From Nocardiopsis suaedae (GTDB lineage Bacteria > Actinomycetota > Actinomycetes > Streptosporangiales > Streptosporangiaceae), in assembly GCF_027706745.1 (NCBI RefSeq), contig NZ_JAQFWP010000064.1, positions 1-43,302 of the forward strand: 43,302 nt of DNA. The letters run 5' to 3'. Below the pieces are notes generated by a model. That model ran no database searches, was not told the DNA's origin, and saw only the letters and a list, made by a program, of their open reading frames with translations. Of the stretch, positions 24,503-33,124 are shown one piece after another (the stretch's first letter is position 1; each line of letters begins with the position of its first letter). A program made the translations under genes and the position numbers.

Positions 24503-25869
24503 GCGGTCGCCTTCAGGGAGGCCTCGGCGGCGGCGAGCATTCCGCCGGTGACGGCCTCCAGGTCGGAGGTGTCGCAGATGTAGGGCGGCATCGCGTAGAC
24601 GTGTTCGCGGAAGGGCCGAAGCCAGCACCCGGCGTCGACGGCGGCGCGCGTGGCGGCGGCCGTGTCCACGGGCCGGTCCAGCTCGATGACGCCGATCGCC
24701 CCCAGGACGCGCACGTCGCGCACCCCGGGCAGAGCGCGCGCGGGGGCCAGGCCGTCGCGCAGCCCCTGCTCGACCCGGGCGACGTCGCCGCGCCAGTCGC
24801 CGCCGGTCAGCAGGCCGACGCTCGCCGCCGCGACCGCGCACGCCAGCGGGTTCCCCATGAAGGTGGGCCCGTGGGCGAGCACCGGCACCTCCCCCTCCGA
24901 GATGCCGCGTGCCACCTCCGGCGTGCACAGGGCGGCGGCGAGCGTCAGGTATCCGCCGGTCAGCGCCTTTCCCAGGCACATCACGTCGGGGACGACCCCG
25001 GCGTGTCCGGCGGCGAACATGGAGCCGGTCCGGCCGAAGCCGGTGGCGATCTCGTCGAACACCAGCAGCAGGCCGCGCTCGCGGGTGATGCGGCGCAGCT
25101 CGCGCAGGTAGCCGGGGCTGTGGAAGCGCATGCCGCCCGCCCCCTGCACCACCGGCTCCACGATGACGGCCGCCAGCTCGTCGGCGTGCGCGGCGACCAG
25201 CCGCTCCAGCCCGGCGACGTAGGAGGGGTCCGGGTCGGCATCAAACCCTTCGGGCGGGGCGTCGGCGAAGACCTGGCGGGGCAGGACGTCGCCCCACAGG
25301 GAGTGCATCCCGCCCTCGGGGTCGCACACCGACATGGCGTGGAAGGTGTCCCCGTGGTAGCCGCCGCGCCAGGTCAGGATGCGGCGCCGCTCGGGGCGGC
25401 CTTGGGAGCGCTGGTACTGCAGGCACATCTTGAGCGCGACCTCGACCGCCACCGACCCGGAGTCGGCGAGGAAGACGTGGCGCAGGTCGCCGGGGGCGGC
25501 GGCGGAGAGCAGCGCGGCCAGGCGGGCGGCGGGCTCGTGGGTGAGGCCGCCGAACATGACGTGCCCGAACCGGTCGAGCTGCGTGCGGGCGGCCGCGTCC
25601 AGGACAGGGTGGCGGTAACCGTGGATGGCCGACCACCAGGACGCCATGCCGTCGACGACCTCGCGCTCGCGCCCGTCGTCGCCGACGAGGCGCAGGCGCG
25701 TGCCGTGCGCGTCGGTCACGACGTAGGGGGCGCCGGCGGCGCCGGGGCCCACGGACGAGTAGGGGTGCCAGAGCAGGTCGCGGTCGACCTCGCGGACCCA
25801 TTCGGCGGCGGCGCCGGTCGCGGCGTCGGCCTCGGTGCCGTCGGGGGCCGGTCGGAGCGGAGACGTCAT
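24499..25869 (-). CDS. bioA: Adenosylmethionine-8-amino-7-oxononanoate aminotransferase
   Basis: 456 aa PLP enzyme of class III fold; makes diaminopelargonate from KAPA using S-adenosylmethionine as amino donor. WHPYSS near residue 34 and [11 protein letters not shown] are typical of BioA. PLP contacts: D272 in [12 protein letters not shown] and the Schiff-base K301 in [13 protein letters not shown] at 25869 has GGAAGG upstream. It forms an operon with bioD by 4-bp overlap and is read away from bioF across a 404-bp region, so both arms of the biotin ring pathway are presumably co-regulated from there. Confidence 0.95.
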   Translation of the reverse strand: MTSPLRPAPDGTEADAATGAAAEWVREVDRDLLWHPYSSVGPGAAGAPYVVTDAHGTRLRLVGDDGREREVVDGMASWWSAIHGYRHPVLDAAARTQLDRFGHVMFGGLTHEPAARLAALLSAAAPGDLRHVFLADSGSVAVEVALKMCLQYQRSQGRPERRRILTWRGGYHGDTFHAMSVCDPEGGMHSLWGDVLPRQVFADAPPEGFDADPDPSYVAGLERLVAAHADELAAVIVEPVVQGAGGMRFHSPGYLRELRRITRERGLLLVFDEIATGFGRTGSMFAAGHAGVVPDVMCLGKALTGGYLTLAAALCTPEVARGISEGEVPVLAHGPTFMGNPLACAVAAASVGLLTGGDWRGDVARVEQGLRDGLAPARALPGVRDVRVLGAIGVIELDRPVDTAAATRAAVDAGCWLRPFREHVYAMPPYICDTSDLEAVTGGMLAAAEASLKATA

Positions 25870-26273
25870 ACCCGCACATCCTTCCGAGGGGCCCGGCGCA
25901 GGGCGATGGTCCCTCCCACAGAATCGGGCGGGGGATGTTTGTGCGTTCCCGCGCATGACGGGGGCGCCGAACACGTGTGAGGCTCCACGTGACCGTTTTC
26001 CAGGCGGTCCGGGCGGGCGGCGGTACCCCGCCGCCCGCCCGTGGGGAAGAGCAGGGGGCCAGGGGCCGCGCCCGGCCCGGCCGAGCCGGTCCGCGTACAG
26101 GCGTGTCTCCCCATCGAGGACGGACACCGCGGCCACCGGGCGGGCCGTACGGCCTTGATCGGCGCAGGAGCCCGCTCGGGGGCGGGGGCCTCCGCCCATC
26201 CGCGTCGGCACGGTCGACCACCCCCCGGATCAGGGCCGCCCGGGCCGAGACCAGGAAGGCGGGAGACCCGAGC
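25870..26273. promoter_or_regulatory. Divergent bioA/bioF control region with hairpin and palindromes
   Basis: No gene seen. A very stable hairpin, GGGCGGGCGGCGG (26011-26023) with its complement (26028-26040) around a 4-nt loop, sits in the middle. A perfect 12-bp palindrome GGCCGTACGGCC lies at 26143-26154. CACGTG occurs twice in 25972-25991. These could be a terminator or attenuator and operators, but I recognise no known BirA or BioQ site, and promoter boxes could not be placed with confidence. Confidence 0.45.
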
Positions 26274-27518
26274 GTGACCGCGACGACCGACGACACCGCC
26301 GACGACACCTCCCCCGCGCCGCCGTTCCGGTGGCTCGCCGGGGCCGCCCGGGAGCGGGCCGCCGCCGGGCTCACCCGGGTCCTGCGGCCGCGCCCCCACG
26401 ACGAGGACGTGCTCGACCTGGCCTCCAACGACTATCTCGGGCTCGCCCGCGACGCACGGGTCACCGGGGCCGCCGCGCAGGCCGCCCGGCGGTGGGGCGC
26501 CGGGGCGACCGGGTCGCGTCTGGTCACCGGCGACACACTGCTCCACCGCGCGCTGGAGGAGGAGCTCGCCGACTTCTACGGCACCGAGTCCGCGCTCGTC
26601 TTCTCCTCCGGCTATGCCGCCAACCTCGCCATGGTCACCGCGCTCTCCGGGCGCGGGGCACACCTGGTGTGCGACCGCCTGAACCATGCCTCCCTCATCG
26701 ACGCCGCCCGGCTGGCCAAGGCCTCGGGCGCCCGTGTCTCCCTGTTCGGCCATGCCGATCCCGATTCCGCCGCGCGCGCTCTGGACGAGGCGTCCGAGGG
26801 CTCAGAGGCCGAACGCCGCGCCCTCGTGTCCGACACCGTCTTCTCCGTCGACGGAGACCTGACCGACCTTCCCGGCCTCTCCCGCGCCTGCCGCAGCACG
26901 GGCGCGGCATTGCTGCTGGACGACGCCCACGGCCTCGGCGTCGTCGGGCCCGGCGGCGCGGGGGCCCTCACCGCCGCGGAGCTGCGCGGCGCACGGGACA
27001 CGGTCGTCTCGGTGACGCTGTCCAAGTCCCTCGGGGCGCAGGGCGGCGCCGTCCTGGGGCCGTCCTGCGTCGTCCGCCACCTGGTGGAGACGGCGCGCAC
27101 GTTCATCTTCGACACCGGCCTCGCCCCTGCCTCGGCCGGTGCGGCACGTGAGGCGCTCCGCCTTCTCCGCACGGATCCGGGGCTCGCCGAGCGCCTGAGG
27201 GGCCGCGCACGCGCGCTCTGCACCGGCCTGAGCGAACACGGCCTGGACACGTCGGCCCCCGACGGCGCCGTCGTCTCGGTCATCGCGGACTCGCCCGAGG
27301 AATGCACCCGGTGGGCGCGCCGGTGCGCGGAAAGGGGCGTGCGGGTGGGGTGCTTCCGCCCGCCGTCGGTCCCGGACGGCCGCCCCCGCCTGCGCCTGAC
27401 GGCCCGAGCCGACCTGTCGCCTACCGACATCGACCGCGCGATCGACACAGTGGTGCGCTGCCGCCCGGCCCCTCCATCGTCGATCCCGGGAGAAACGACG
27501 CCACCGACGGGACTCTAG
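26274..27518 (+). CDS. bioF: 8-amino-7-oxononanoate synthase
   Basis: 414 aa alpha-oxoamine synthase condensing pimeloyl-thioester with alanine to KAPA. Motifs: DLASNDYLGLA (48-58), GATGSRLVTG (78-87), LLLDDAHGLGVVG (214-225) and the PLP lysine K251 in TLSKSLGAQGG. GTG at 26274 with GGGAG upstream; the reading frame continues further back but with Arg-rich non-family sequence. It is divergent from bioA-bioD and supplies their substrate. Confidence 0.95.
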   Translation: MTATTDDTADDTSPAPPFRWLAGAARERAAAGLTRVLRPRPHDEDVLDLASNDYLGLARDARVTGAAAQAARRWGAGATGSRLVTGDTLLHRALEEELADFYGTESALVFSSGYAANLAMVTALSGRGAHLVCDRLNHASLIDAARLAKASGARVSLFGHADPDSAARALDEASEGSEAERRALVSDTVFSVDGDLTDLPGLSRACRSTGAALLLDDAHGLGVVGPGGAGALTAAELRGARDTVVSVTLSKSLGAQGGAVLGPSCVVRHLVETARTFIFDTGLAPASAGAAREALRLLRTDPGLAERLRGRARALCTGLSEHGLDTSAPDGAVVSVIADSPEECTRWARRCAERGVRVGCFRPPSVPDGRPRLRLTARADLSPTDIDRAIDTVVRCRPAPPSSIPGETTPPTGL

Positions 27519-27878
27519 GGGCGTCATCCCCGAGACCAACGAGGATCCGGGCCGCCGGGACCCCGCGGAAATCCGTTCAGGTGCCCCCCTCCGGCCCCGG
27601 TCGTCGGCGAGGGCCCATGACCGTGTGCGGACGAACGGGGGAAGGCCTCTCTTGGACGCGACCGCCGGAGCCGCCCCCTTCCGGTTCCGGCCACGGTGTG
27701 ATGCGCGCCTCTCCCCCGCATCCTCGCTGGTCGTCGGCGTCCCCTCGCGGCCCGCCGCCCTTCCGGTGCCCGGGACGCCTCGGAGGCGGCCGCGCCGTTA
27801 CCCCTGCACCCCCGTGGCCGCGGGTACTCTGCCCTTCGGAACCCGGCCGACGGAGCTATCGAGGGGCGGTGGCCGACA
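27519..27878 (+). promoter_or_regulatory. bioF-lipase gap with a possible -10 element
   Basis: 360 bp without a convincing gene. TACTCT at 27825-27830 is a fair -10 for the lipase gene, about 50 bp before its GTG; no clear -35 is seen. I found no terminator hairpin after bioF. Confidence 0.35.
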
Positions 27879-28991
27879 GTGCTCAGACCCGGGAGCGGCC
27901 GCCGCGGCGTCCTCCTCGTCGCGGCCGCCGCGGTGTCCCTGCTGCTCGTCCTCGTGCTCGCGGTGCCCGTCACCCGCGGCGGCCTGGCCGGGGCCTGGTG
28001 CTCGCTGACCGGGTCGGGGTGCGCGCCCGGAGAGGGGCCGCCGGGCGGGAAGCCGGGCTCACAGGACGACTGGCGGCTGGCCATGGATCCGGTCGAGGCC
28101 GCCACCTGGGGCCACTACCTCGCCCTGGGCGACTCCTACTCCTCCGGCGACGGCGCCGGCTCCTACCTGCCCGGCACCACCGGCGAGGACGGCTGCTTCC
28201 GCTCGGCCGACGCCTACCCCTCCCGCACCTCCGAGTCCTTCGACTTCGCCGGGGGCTTCGGGTTCGTCGCGTGCAGCAAGCACAAGGGCTCCCAGCTCCT
28301 GGAGGAGGCCGGGGCCGAGGACGCCCAGCTCGGCGCCGTCGACGAGTACACCTCCCTGGTGAGCCTGGGCATCGGCGGCAACGACCTGGGCTTCACCCCC
28401 GTCCTGCGCACCTGCATGGTGCGCGTGCCGCTGGTCTCCGGCGGCGTCTGCCAGGGCCAGGAGGAGGACGTCGACCGCCGGATGCGGGCCTTCGACGACA
28501 CCCTGGACGGGATCATCGCCGAGGTGCGCGACCGCGCCCCCGACGCCCGCCTGCTGCTGGTCGGCTACCCGCGCCTGTTCCCCGAGGAGCCGTCCGGCAT
28601 GTACTACACGCTGACCGCCGAGGACCAGGCCTGGCTGAACGGGAAGGTGCGGGCCTTCAACGACCGGCTGCGCTCCGCCGCCCGGGAGGCCGACCGGGAG
28701 ATCGCCGAGGAGGGCGACGTCGGCAGCGTCGAGTTCGTCGACGTCTACACCGCGCTCGCGGGCCACGAGGTGAACGCGGAGGAGGCGTGGCTGAACGGGG
28801 TCGTGCTGCGGGACCTGTCCGACGGCATCCAGGTGCACCGCAGCAGCTTCCACCCCACCGCGGCCGGACAGCGCGCGTTCGCCGAGCGGATCGCCGCCCG
28901 GATCGAGGAGGGGCCCGAGCGGGACCTGTACGTCGCCCGCGAGACCGTGGACTCCGCCGGGCCCGAGGTCCTCGCCCGCGACCTCGACTGA
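27879..28991 (+). CDS. Secreted SGNH/GDSL-type lipase or esterase
   Basis: 370 aa. N-terminal RPGSGRR followed by a 20-residue hydrophobic stretch (11-30) is a signal peptide or anchor. The catalytic domain has block I LALGDSYSSGDGAG with nucleophile S86, block III LGIGGNDLGF (166-169 for GGND) and the catalytic His325 in HRSSFHPTAAG. Six cysteines in the domain fit the disulfides of Streptomyces-type SGNH lipases. GTG at 27879 with GAGGGG 12 nt upstream. Acts outside the cell on lipid or acyl esters. Between residues 40 and 70 there is a Gly/Pro linker. Confidence 0.9.
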   Translation: MLRPGSGRRGVLLVAAAAVSLLLVLVLAVPVTRGGLAGAWCSLTGSGCAPGEGPPGGKPGSQDDWRLAMDPVEAATWGHYLALGDSYSSGDGAGSYLPGTTGEDGCFRSADAYPSRTSESFDFAGGFGFVACSKHKGSQLLEEAGAEDAQLGAVDEYTSLVSLGIGGNDLGFTPVLRTCMVRVPLVSGGVCQGQEEDVDRRMRAFDDTLDGIIAEVRDRAPDARLLLVGYPRLFPEEPSGMYYTLTAEDQAWLNGKVRAFNDRLRSAAREADREIAEEGDVGSVEFVDVYTALAGHEVNAEEAWLNGVVLRDLSDGIQVHRSSFHPTAAGQRAFAERIAARIEEGPERDLYVARETVDSAGPEVLARDLD

Positions 28992-29019
28992 GCCCGGACC
29001 GGCGCGGTCCGGTCCGGGC
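28992..29019. terminator. Terminator hairpin between lipase and ornithine aminotransferase genes
   Basis: GCCCGGACC (28992-29000) pairs perfectly with GGTCCGGGC (29011-29019). It starts at the lipase stop codon and lies 41 bp from the convergent aminotransferase end, so it may serve both. Confidence 0.65.
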
Positions 29020-29059
29020 GGACCGCCCGCTGCGGCCCGCCCGGTCCGGGACACCGCCC

Positions 29060-30337
29060 TTAGGCCCGTCCCGCCTTCAGGTCGGCCAGGACCGCCCCGA
29101 GCTGGTCCAGGCCCCAGTTGAGGTCCTCCTCGCTGATCACCAGCGGCGGCGACAGCCGGATCGTCGACCCGTGGGTGTCCTTGACCAGCACGCCCCGCTC
29201 GGCGAGCAGCTCGCACATGCGGCGGCCGGTGGCCAGCGACGGGTCGATGTCGATGCCCGCCCACAGCCCGATGCTGCGCGCGGCGGCCACACCGTCGCCC
29301 ACGAACTCCTTCAGGCGGGTGCGCAGCACCTCCCCCAGCGTCCGGGCGCTCTCCAGGTAGGGCCCCTCCTTGAGCATCCGCACCACGGTGCGGCCCATCG
29401 CCCCGGCCATCGGGTTGCCGCCGAAGGTGCTGCCGTGCTGGCCCGGCTGGATGACGCCGAGCACCGACTCGTCGGCGACCATCGCCGACACCGGCAGCAC
29501 GCCGCCGCCCAGCGCCTTGCCGAACAGGTAGGCGTCGGGCACCACCCCGGTGTGCTCACAGGCCCGCACGGTGCCGGTGCGGCCGAGCCCGGACTGCACC
29601 TCGTCGGCGATGAGCAGCACCCGCTCGGAGTCGCACAGCTCGCGCAGCCGCGGCAGGTAGTCGGGCGGCGGCACCACCACTCCGGCCTCCCCCTGCACCG
29701 GCTCCACCAGCACCGCGGCGGTGGTGCCGTCGACCGCCTCGGCCACGGCCTCGGCGTCGCCGTAGGGCACCGACCGGAACCCGGGGGTGTAGGGGCCGAA
29801 CCCGCCGTAGGCGTCGGGGTCGGAGGAGAAGGAGATGATCGTGGTGGTGCGGCCGTGGAAGTTGCCGCCCGCCACGACGATGGTGGCCTCCCCGTCCGGG
29901 ACGCCCTTGACCTCGTAGGCCCATCTGCGGGCCACCTTGATGGCGGTCTCCACCGCCTCGGCCCCGGTGTTCATGGGCAGCACGCGCTCCTTGCCCGCCA
30001 GGTCGCCCAGGGCGGTGACGAAGGGCGCGAACTGGTCGTTGTAGAAGGCGCGGCTGGTGAGCGTCACCCGGTCCAGCTGGTGGTGGGCGGCGGCGAGCAG
30101 GTCGGGGTTGGCGTGCCCGAAGTTCATCGCCGAGTACCCGGCGAGCATGTCGAGGTGGCGCCGCCCCTCGACGTCGGTCACCCAGGCCCCCTCGCCGGAG
30201 GCGATGACCACCGGTAGGGGCGCGTAGTTGTGGGCCGAGCGGGCCTGGGCCAGGGCGATGTGGTCGGCGGTGGAGACAGGAGGGCCGGAGGGGTCGCCCC
30301 CGGAGGGCCTGCTTCCCAGAACGCGGGTGTCGCTCAT
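29060..30337 (-). CDS. rocD: Ornithine aminotransferase
   Basis: 425 aa class III PLP aminotransferase transferring the delta-amino group of ornithine to 2-oxoglutarate, giving glutamate semialdehyde. NTGAEAVETAIK (123-134), GNFHGRTTTIISFSSD, ADEVQSGLGRTG (244-255) and Schiff-base K274 in LFGKALGGGVLPVSA match ornithine-delta-aminotransferase rather than acetylornithine enzymes. ATG at 30337 with AAGGGA upstream. No arginase or arginine-uptake gene is beside it. The leader carries a 14-bp palindrome and a small upstream frame that ends on the start codon. Confidence 0.92.
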   Translation of the reverse strand: MSDTRVLGSRPSGGDPSGPPVSTADHIALAQARSAHNYAPLPVVIASGEGAWVTDVEGRRHLDMLAGYSAMNFGHANPDLLAAAHHQLDRVTLTSRAFYNDQFAPFVTALGDLAGKERVLPMNTGAEAVETAIKVARRWAYEVKGVPDGEATIVVAGGNFHGRTTTIISFSSDPDAYGGFGPYTPGFRSVPYGDAEAVAEAVDGTTAAVLVEPVQGEAGVVVPPPDYLPRLRELCDSERVLLIADEVQSGLGRTGTVRACEHTGVVPDAYLFGKALGGGVLPVSAMVADESVLGVIQPGQHGSTFGGNPMAGAMGRTVVRMLKEGPYLESARTLGEVLRTRLKEFVGDGVAAARSIGLWAGIDIDPSLATGRRMCELLAERGVLVKDTHGSTIRLSPPLVISEEDLNWGLDQLGAVLADLKAGRA

Positions 30338-30353
30338 CCAGGTGTCCCTTTCC

Positions 30354-30367
30354 GATCAGCGCTGATC
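30354..30367. promoter_or_regulatory. Perfect 14-bp palindrome in the rocD leader
   Basis: GATCAGCGCTGATC is self-complementary and centred about 24 bp upstream of the rocD start codon. Position fits an operator. The rest of 30338-31034 holds no recognised gene; TACACT at 30844-30849 may be a -10 for the DUF368 gene. Confidence 0.5.
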
Positions 30368-31034
30368 GTGTCGCTCTTGGGATACCCCGCGGCCCGCGGA
30401 CGATACGCGTGCCGGTCGGGGACCCACAGCAGAAGAACAGACGCCCAGGAGCAGGCACAAGGGTCCGTTCGGAGACGAAGAGGACGGGAGGCCGCACAGG
30501 AGTCGGCACTGGACATATGGATCGGCGGGGCCCTCGGGCTCGGCCGTTAGCCCAGGGTCGCGGCGGAGATGTTTGCGGTGCGTCCGGAGCGGGACCGGTC
30601 CCGCGCTCCGCGGCGGTCTCGACGAAGGTGCCGGCACACCGGCGGTGGTACCCCCATGAGAGAGGGCCGGCTTCGACTCCGTCGGCCACGAGAGGGCGGC
30701 ACGGGCGGTACGGGCGGCCCTTCGGCCCGAGGCGGGGGACCACCGCACCCGCCCGGTTGCGGTCTTCCGCACACCACCGCGCGGACTTCCCGAAAACCCG
30801 CTCCTCGGGCCTCTTCCGGCGCCCCTGGCCGGGCGGGAGTCCTTACACTAGGGCGTGTTTCCCGCGCTCCGCGCGAACCCGCTGAGCCCGAGCGGACTCG
30901 GAACGGGTGACGGTCGGCCACCGCCGCGACCGTCCGGGAAGACGAGACGTCCGGGGCGCGGCGTCCCGACGCCCGCCTCCCCGCGGCCGGTGCCGCGCGC
31001 CCCGCCTCCCAGACCCATCGACGAAACGCGAGAC

Positions 31035-32060
31035 ATGGCCAAACCAATCGGCACCCACGCCCTCAACCTGGTCCGCGGCGCCCTGATCGGCACCGCCGAG
31101 GTGGTGCCCGGCATCAGCGGCGGCACGGTCGCCCTGATCACCGGCATCTACGAGACCCTGATCACCTCGGCGGGCCACGTGGTCAGCGGCATCCGCCTCA
31201 CCGTCTCCGACCTGCCCCGCGGGCGCGGCCTGGCGCGCGCCGGCACCGAGTTCCGCCAGGCCGACTGGGCGGCCGTGTTCGCCGTGCTGATCGGCATGGC
31301 CACCGCCGCGCTCACCGCGGCCAAGCTGCTGGCCCCGCTCGTGGAGTCCGAGCAGCAGTTCGCCTACGCGGTCTTCTTCGGCCTGGTGGTGGCCTCGGTG
31401 TACGTCCCCTACTCCAGCACCCTGCGGCGCTGGCGGGTGGGCGACTACCTGCTGGCCCTCGTGGTGGCGGCGGTGGCGTTCGTCCTCATCGGGCTGCCGC
31501 CCTCCCAGGTCGACCCCAACCCGCTGATCGTCACCGCGGCGGCGGCGGTGGCGGTGTCCGCCCTGGTGCTGCCCGGCATGTCGGGCTCGCTGATCCTGCT
31601 CACCCTGGGCCTGTACACCTCCACCATGAACGCGGTGAACGACCGCGACCTGGGCTACCTCGGGTTCTTCTTCCTCGGCGCACTGATCGGCGGCGCCCTG
31701 TTCGTCAAGCTGCTGCAGTGGGTGCTGGAGCACCACCACCACCTGGCGATGGTGGTCATGACCGGCCTGCTCGCCGGGTCGCTCCGGGCGCTGTGGCCCT
31801 GGCAGGAGGAGGACCGCACGTTCACCGCCCCCACCGAGGTGCCGTTCACGGTCGTCCTGATGGCCGTCGGCTTCGCGGTGGTGGTCGCGGTGCTGTTGCT
31901 GGAGCGCGCGACGCGTTCCCGGCGCGGGGACGCCCACGGCGGCCACGGCGGCCGCGGCGGCCACGGCGGGGACTCCGGCGGCGGCCACCGCGGCGGGGGC
32001 ACCGCGCCGCAGGGCGGGCGCCACGCGCGCCCCGCCTCGGGCTCGGCCCCGCGCATGTGA
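31035..32060 (+). CDS. DUF368 membrane protein (PopT-like undecaprenyl-phosphate translocase family) with His/Gly-rich tail
   Basis: 341 aa. The family signature EVVPGISGGT (22-31) is repeated in the second half as LVLPGMSGSLILL (178-189), the inverted-repeat topology of DUF368 proteins with about eight helices. Members (PopT) have been reported to return undecaprenyl phosphate across the membrane for envelope synthesis. ATG at 31035. Residues 292-341 after the last helix form an unusual basic tail rich in His and Gly (HGGHGGRGGHGG), not typical of the family as I know it. The gene is alone; the TPP riboswitch and thiD follow. Confidence 0.88.
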   Translation: MAKPIGTHALNLVRGALIGTAEVVPGISGGTVALITGIYETLITSAGHVVSGIRLTVSDLPRGRGLARAGTEFRQADWAAVFAVLIGMATAALTAAKLLAPLVESEQQFAYAVFFGLVVASVYVPYSSTLRRWRVGDYLLALVVAAVAFVLIGLPPSQVDPNPLIVTAAAAVAVSALVLPGMSGSLILLTLGLYTSTMNAVNDRDLGYLGFFFLGALIGGALFVKLLQWVLEHHHHLAMVVMTGLLAGSLRALWPWQEEDRTFTAPTEVPFTVVLMAVGFAVVVAVLLLERATRSRRGDAHGGHGGRGGHGGDSGGGHRGGGTAPQGGRHARPASGSAPRM

Positions 32061-32120
32061 CACCCTGATCGCACGCTGGGCCGCCCGGGGCGCACCCCGG
32101 AGCGGCCCGGCCTCCAATCG

Positions 32121-32213
32121 AACACCGGCGCGGGGTGCCGCGGACCCTCCTCCCACCGCGGCTGAGAACACACCCGTCGAACCTGCACTAGCTCGCACTA
32201 GCGAAGGGACGCC
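32121..32213 (+). ncRNA. TPP riboswitch (THI element)
   Basis: The conserved thi-box parts occur in order: CGGGGTGCC (32131-32139), GCGGCTGAGA (32158-32167), ACCCGTCGAACCTG (32172-32185), then a short variable stem (CACTAG...CTAG) and CGAAGGGA (32202-32209). GGCG (32127-32130) can close P1 with CGCC (32210-32213). The GAAGGGA also is the ribosome site of thiD five bases before the ATG, so TPP binding probably blocks translation start. Confidence 0.93.
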
Positions 32214-32214
32214 C

Positions 32215-33018
32215 ATGAGCTCCTTCAACATCCTGTCCATCGCCGGGACCGACCCCAGCGGCGGCGCGGGGATCCAGGCCGACCTCAAGGCCTTCTCCGC
32301 GCTGGGGGGCTACGGCATGAGCGTGGTGACGGCCCTGGTCGCGCAGACCACCACCGGGGTCGCCGAGGTGCACCGGGTGCCCCCGGAGTTCATCACCCGC
32401 CAGCTCGACGTGCTGCTGGAGGACGTGCGGGCCGACGCGGTCAAGATCGGCATGCTGGCCGACACCGAGGTGATCGACGCGGTGGCGGAGGCGCTCGACG
32501 CCCACCGGCCGCCGCACGTGGTGCTCGACCCGGTCATGGTGGCCAAGAGCGGCGACCGGCTGCTGGCGGCCGACGCCATCGGGGCGGTCCGCGCCCGCCT
32601 GCTGCCGCGCGCCGACCTGATCACCCCCAACCTGCCCGAGGCCGCCGAGCTGCTCGGCGTGGAGGAGGCGGTCGACACCGCCGGGATGGAGCACCAGGCG
32701 CGCGGGCTGCTCGACCTGGGCGCCCGCCGGGTGCTGATCAAGGGCGGGCACCTGGACACCGCCGAGAGCACCGACCTGCTGGTGGAGCCGGGCCGCCCGG
32801 CCGTCCCGTTCACCGCGCCCCGGGTCGCCACGAAGAACACCCACGGCACCGGCTGCACGCTCTCGTCGGCGATCGCCGCGCTGCTCCCGCAGCGGGACGG
32901 CTGCGCGGACGCGGTGCGGGACGCCAAGGAGTACCTGACCGAGGCGCTGCGCCGCGCCGACGACCTGGACGTCGGCGCGGGCAAGGGGCCGGTGCACCAC
33001 TTCCACGCCTGGTGGTGA
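32215..33018 (+). CDS. thiD: Hydroxymethylpyrimidine / phosphomethylpyrimidine kinase
   Basis: 267 aa ribokinase-fold enzyme phosphorylating HMP and HMP-P in thiamine synthesis. N-terminal SIAGTDPSGGAGIQADLK (8-25), LDPVMVAKSG (104-113), and the anion-hole/catalytic loop THGTGCTLSSA with C214. ATG at 32215. Controlled by the TPP riboswitch directly upstream, which makes the assignment secure. No other thi genes are adjacent, so it is a single-gene unit closed by a strong terminator. Confidence 0.96.
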   Translation: MSSFNILSIAGTDPSGGAGIQADLKAFSALGGYGMSVVTALVAQTTTGVAEVHRVPPEFITRQLDVLLEDVRADAVKIGMLADTEVIDAVAEALDAHRPPHVVLDPVMVAKSGDRLLAADAIGAVRARLLPRADLITPNLPEAAELLGVEEAVDTAGMEHQARGLLDLGARRVLIKGGHLDTAESTDLLVEPGRPAVPFTAPRVATKNTHGTGCTLSSAIAALLPQRDGCADAVRDAKEYLTEALRRADDLDVGAGKGPVHHFHAWW

Positions 33019-33068
33019 CGCGGGGCGGCGCGGCCCCGCACCGCCCCTCGGGGGACGGCCGAACGGCC

Positions 33069-33103
33069 GAAGGGCCTGTCCGTTGCGGACAGGCCCTTCT
33101 CAT
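33069..33103. terminator. Strong hairpin terminator between thiD and the alanine symporter gene
   Basis: GAAGGGCCTGTCCG (33069-33082) pairs perfectly over 14 bp with 33086-33099, loop TTG, followed by TCTC. Convergent genes end on both sides (33018 and 33125), so it is bidirectional. Confidence 0.9.
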
Positions 33104-33124
33104 GCGGTGTCGCGCACCCGCGCG

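Noticed and set aside
30230-30550. Possible small peptide gene ending in DIWIGGALGLGR
   Set aside because: Considered as a peptide precursor, but the frame starts inside rocD antisense, has no ribosome site and no modification enzymes nearby.
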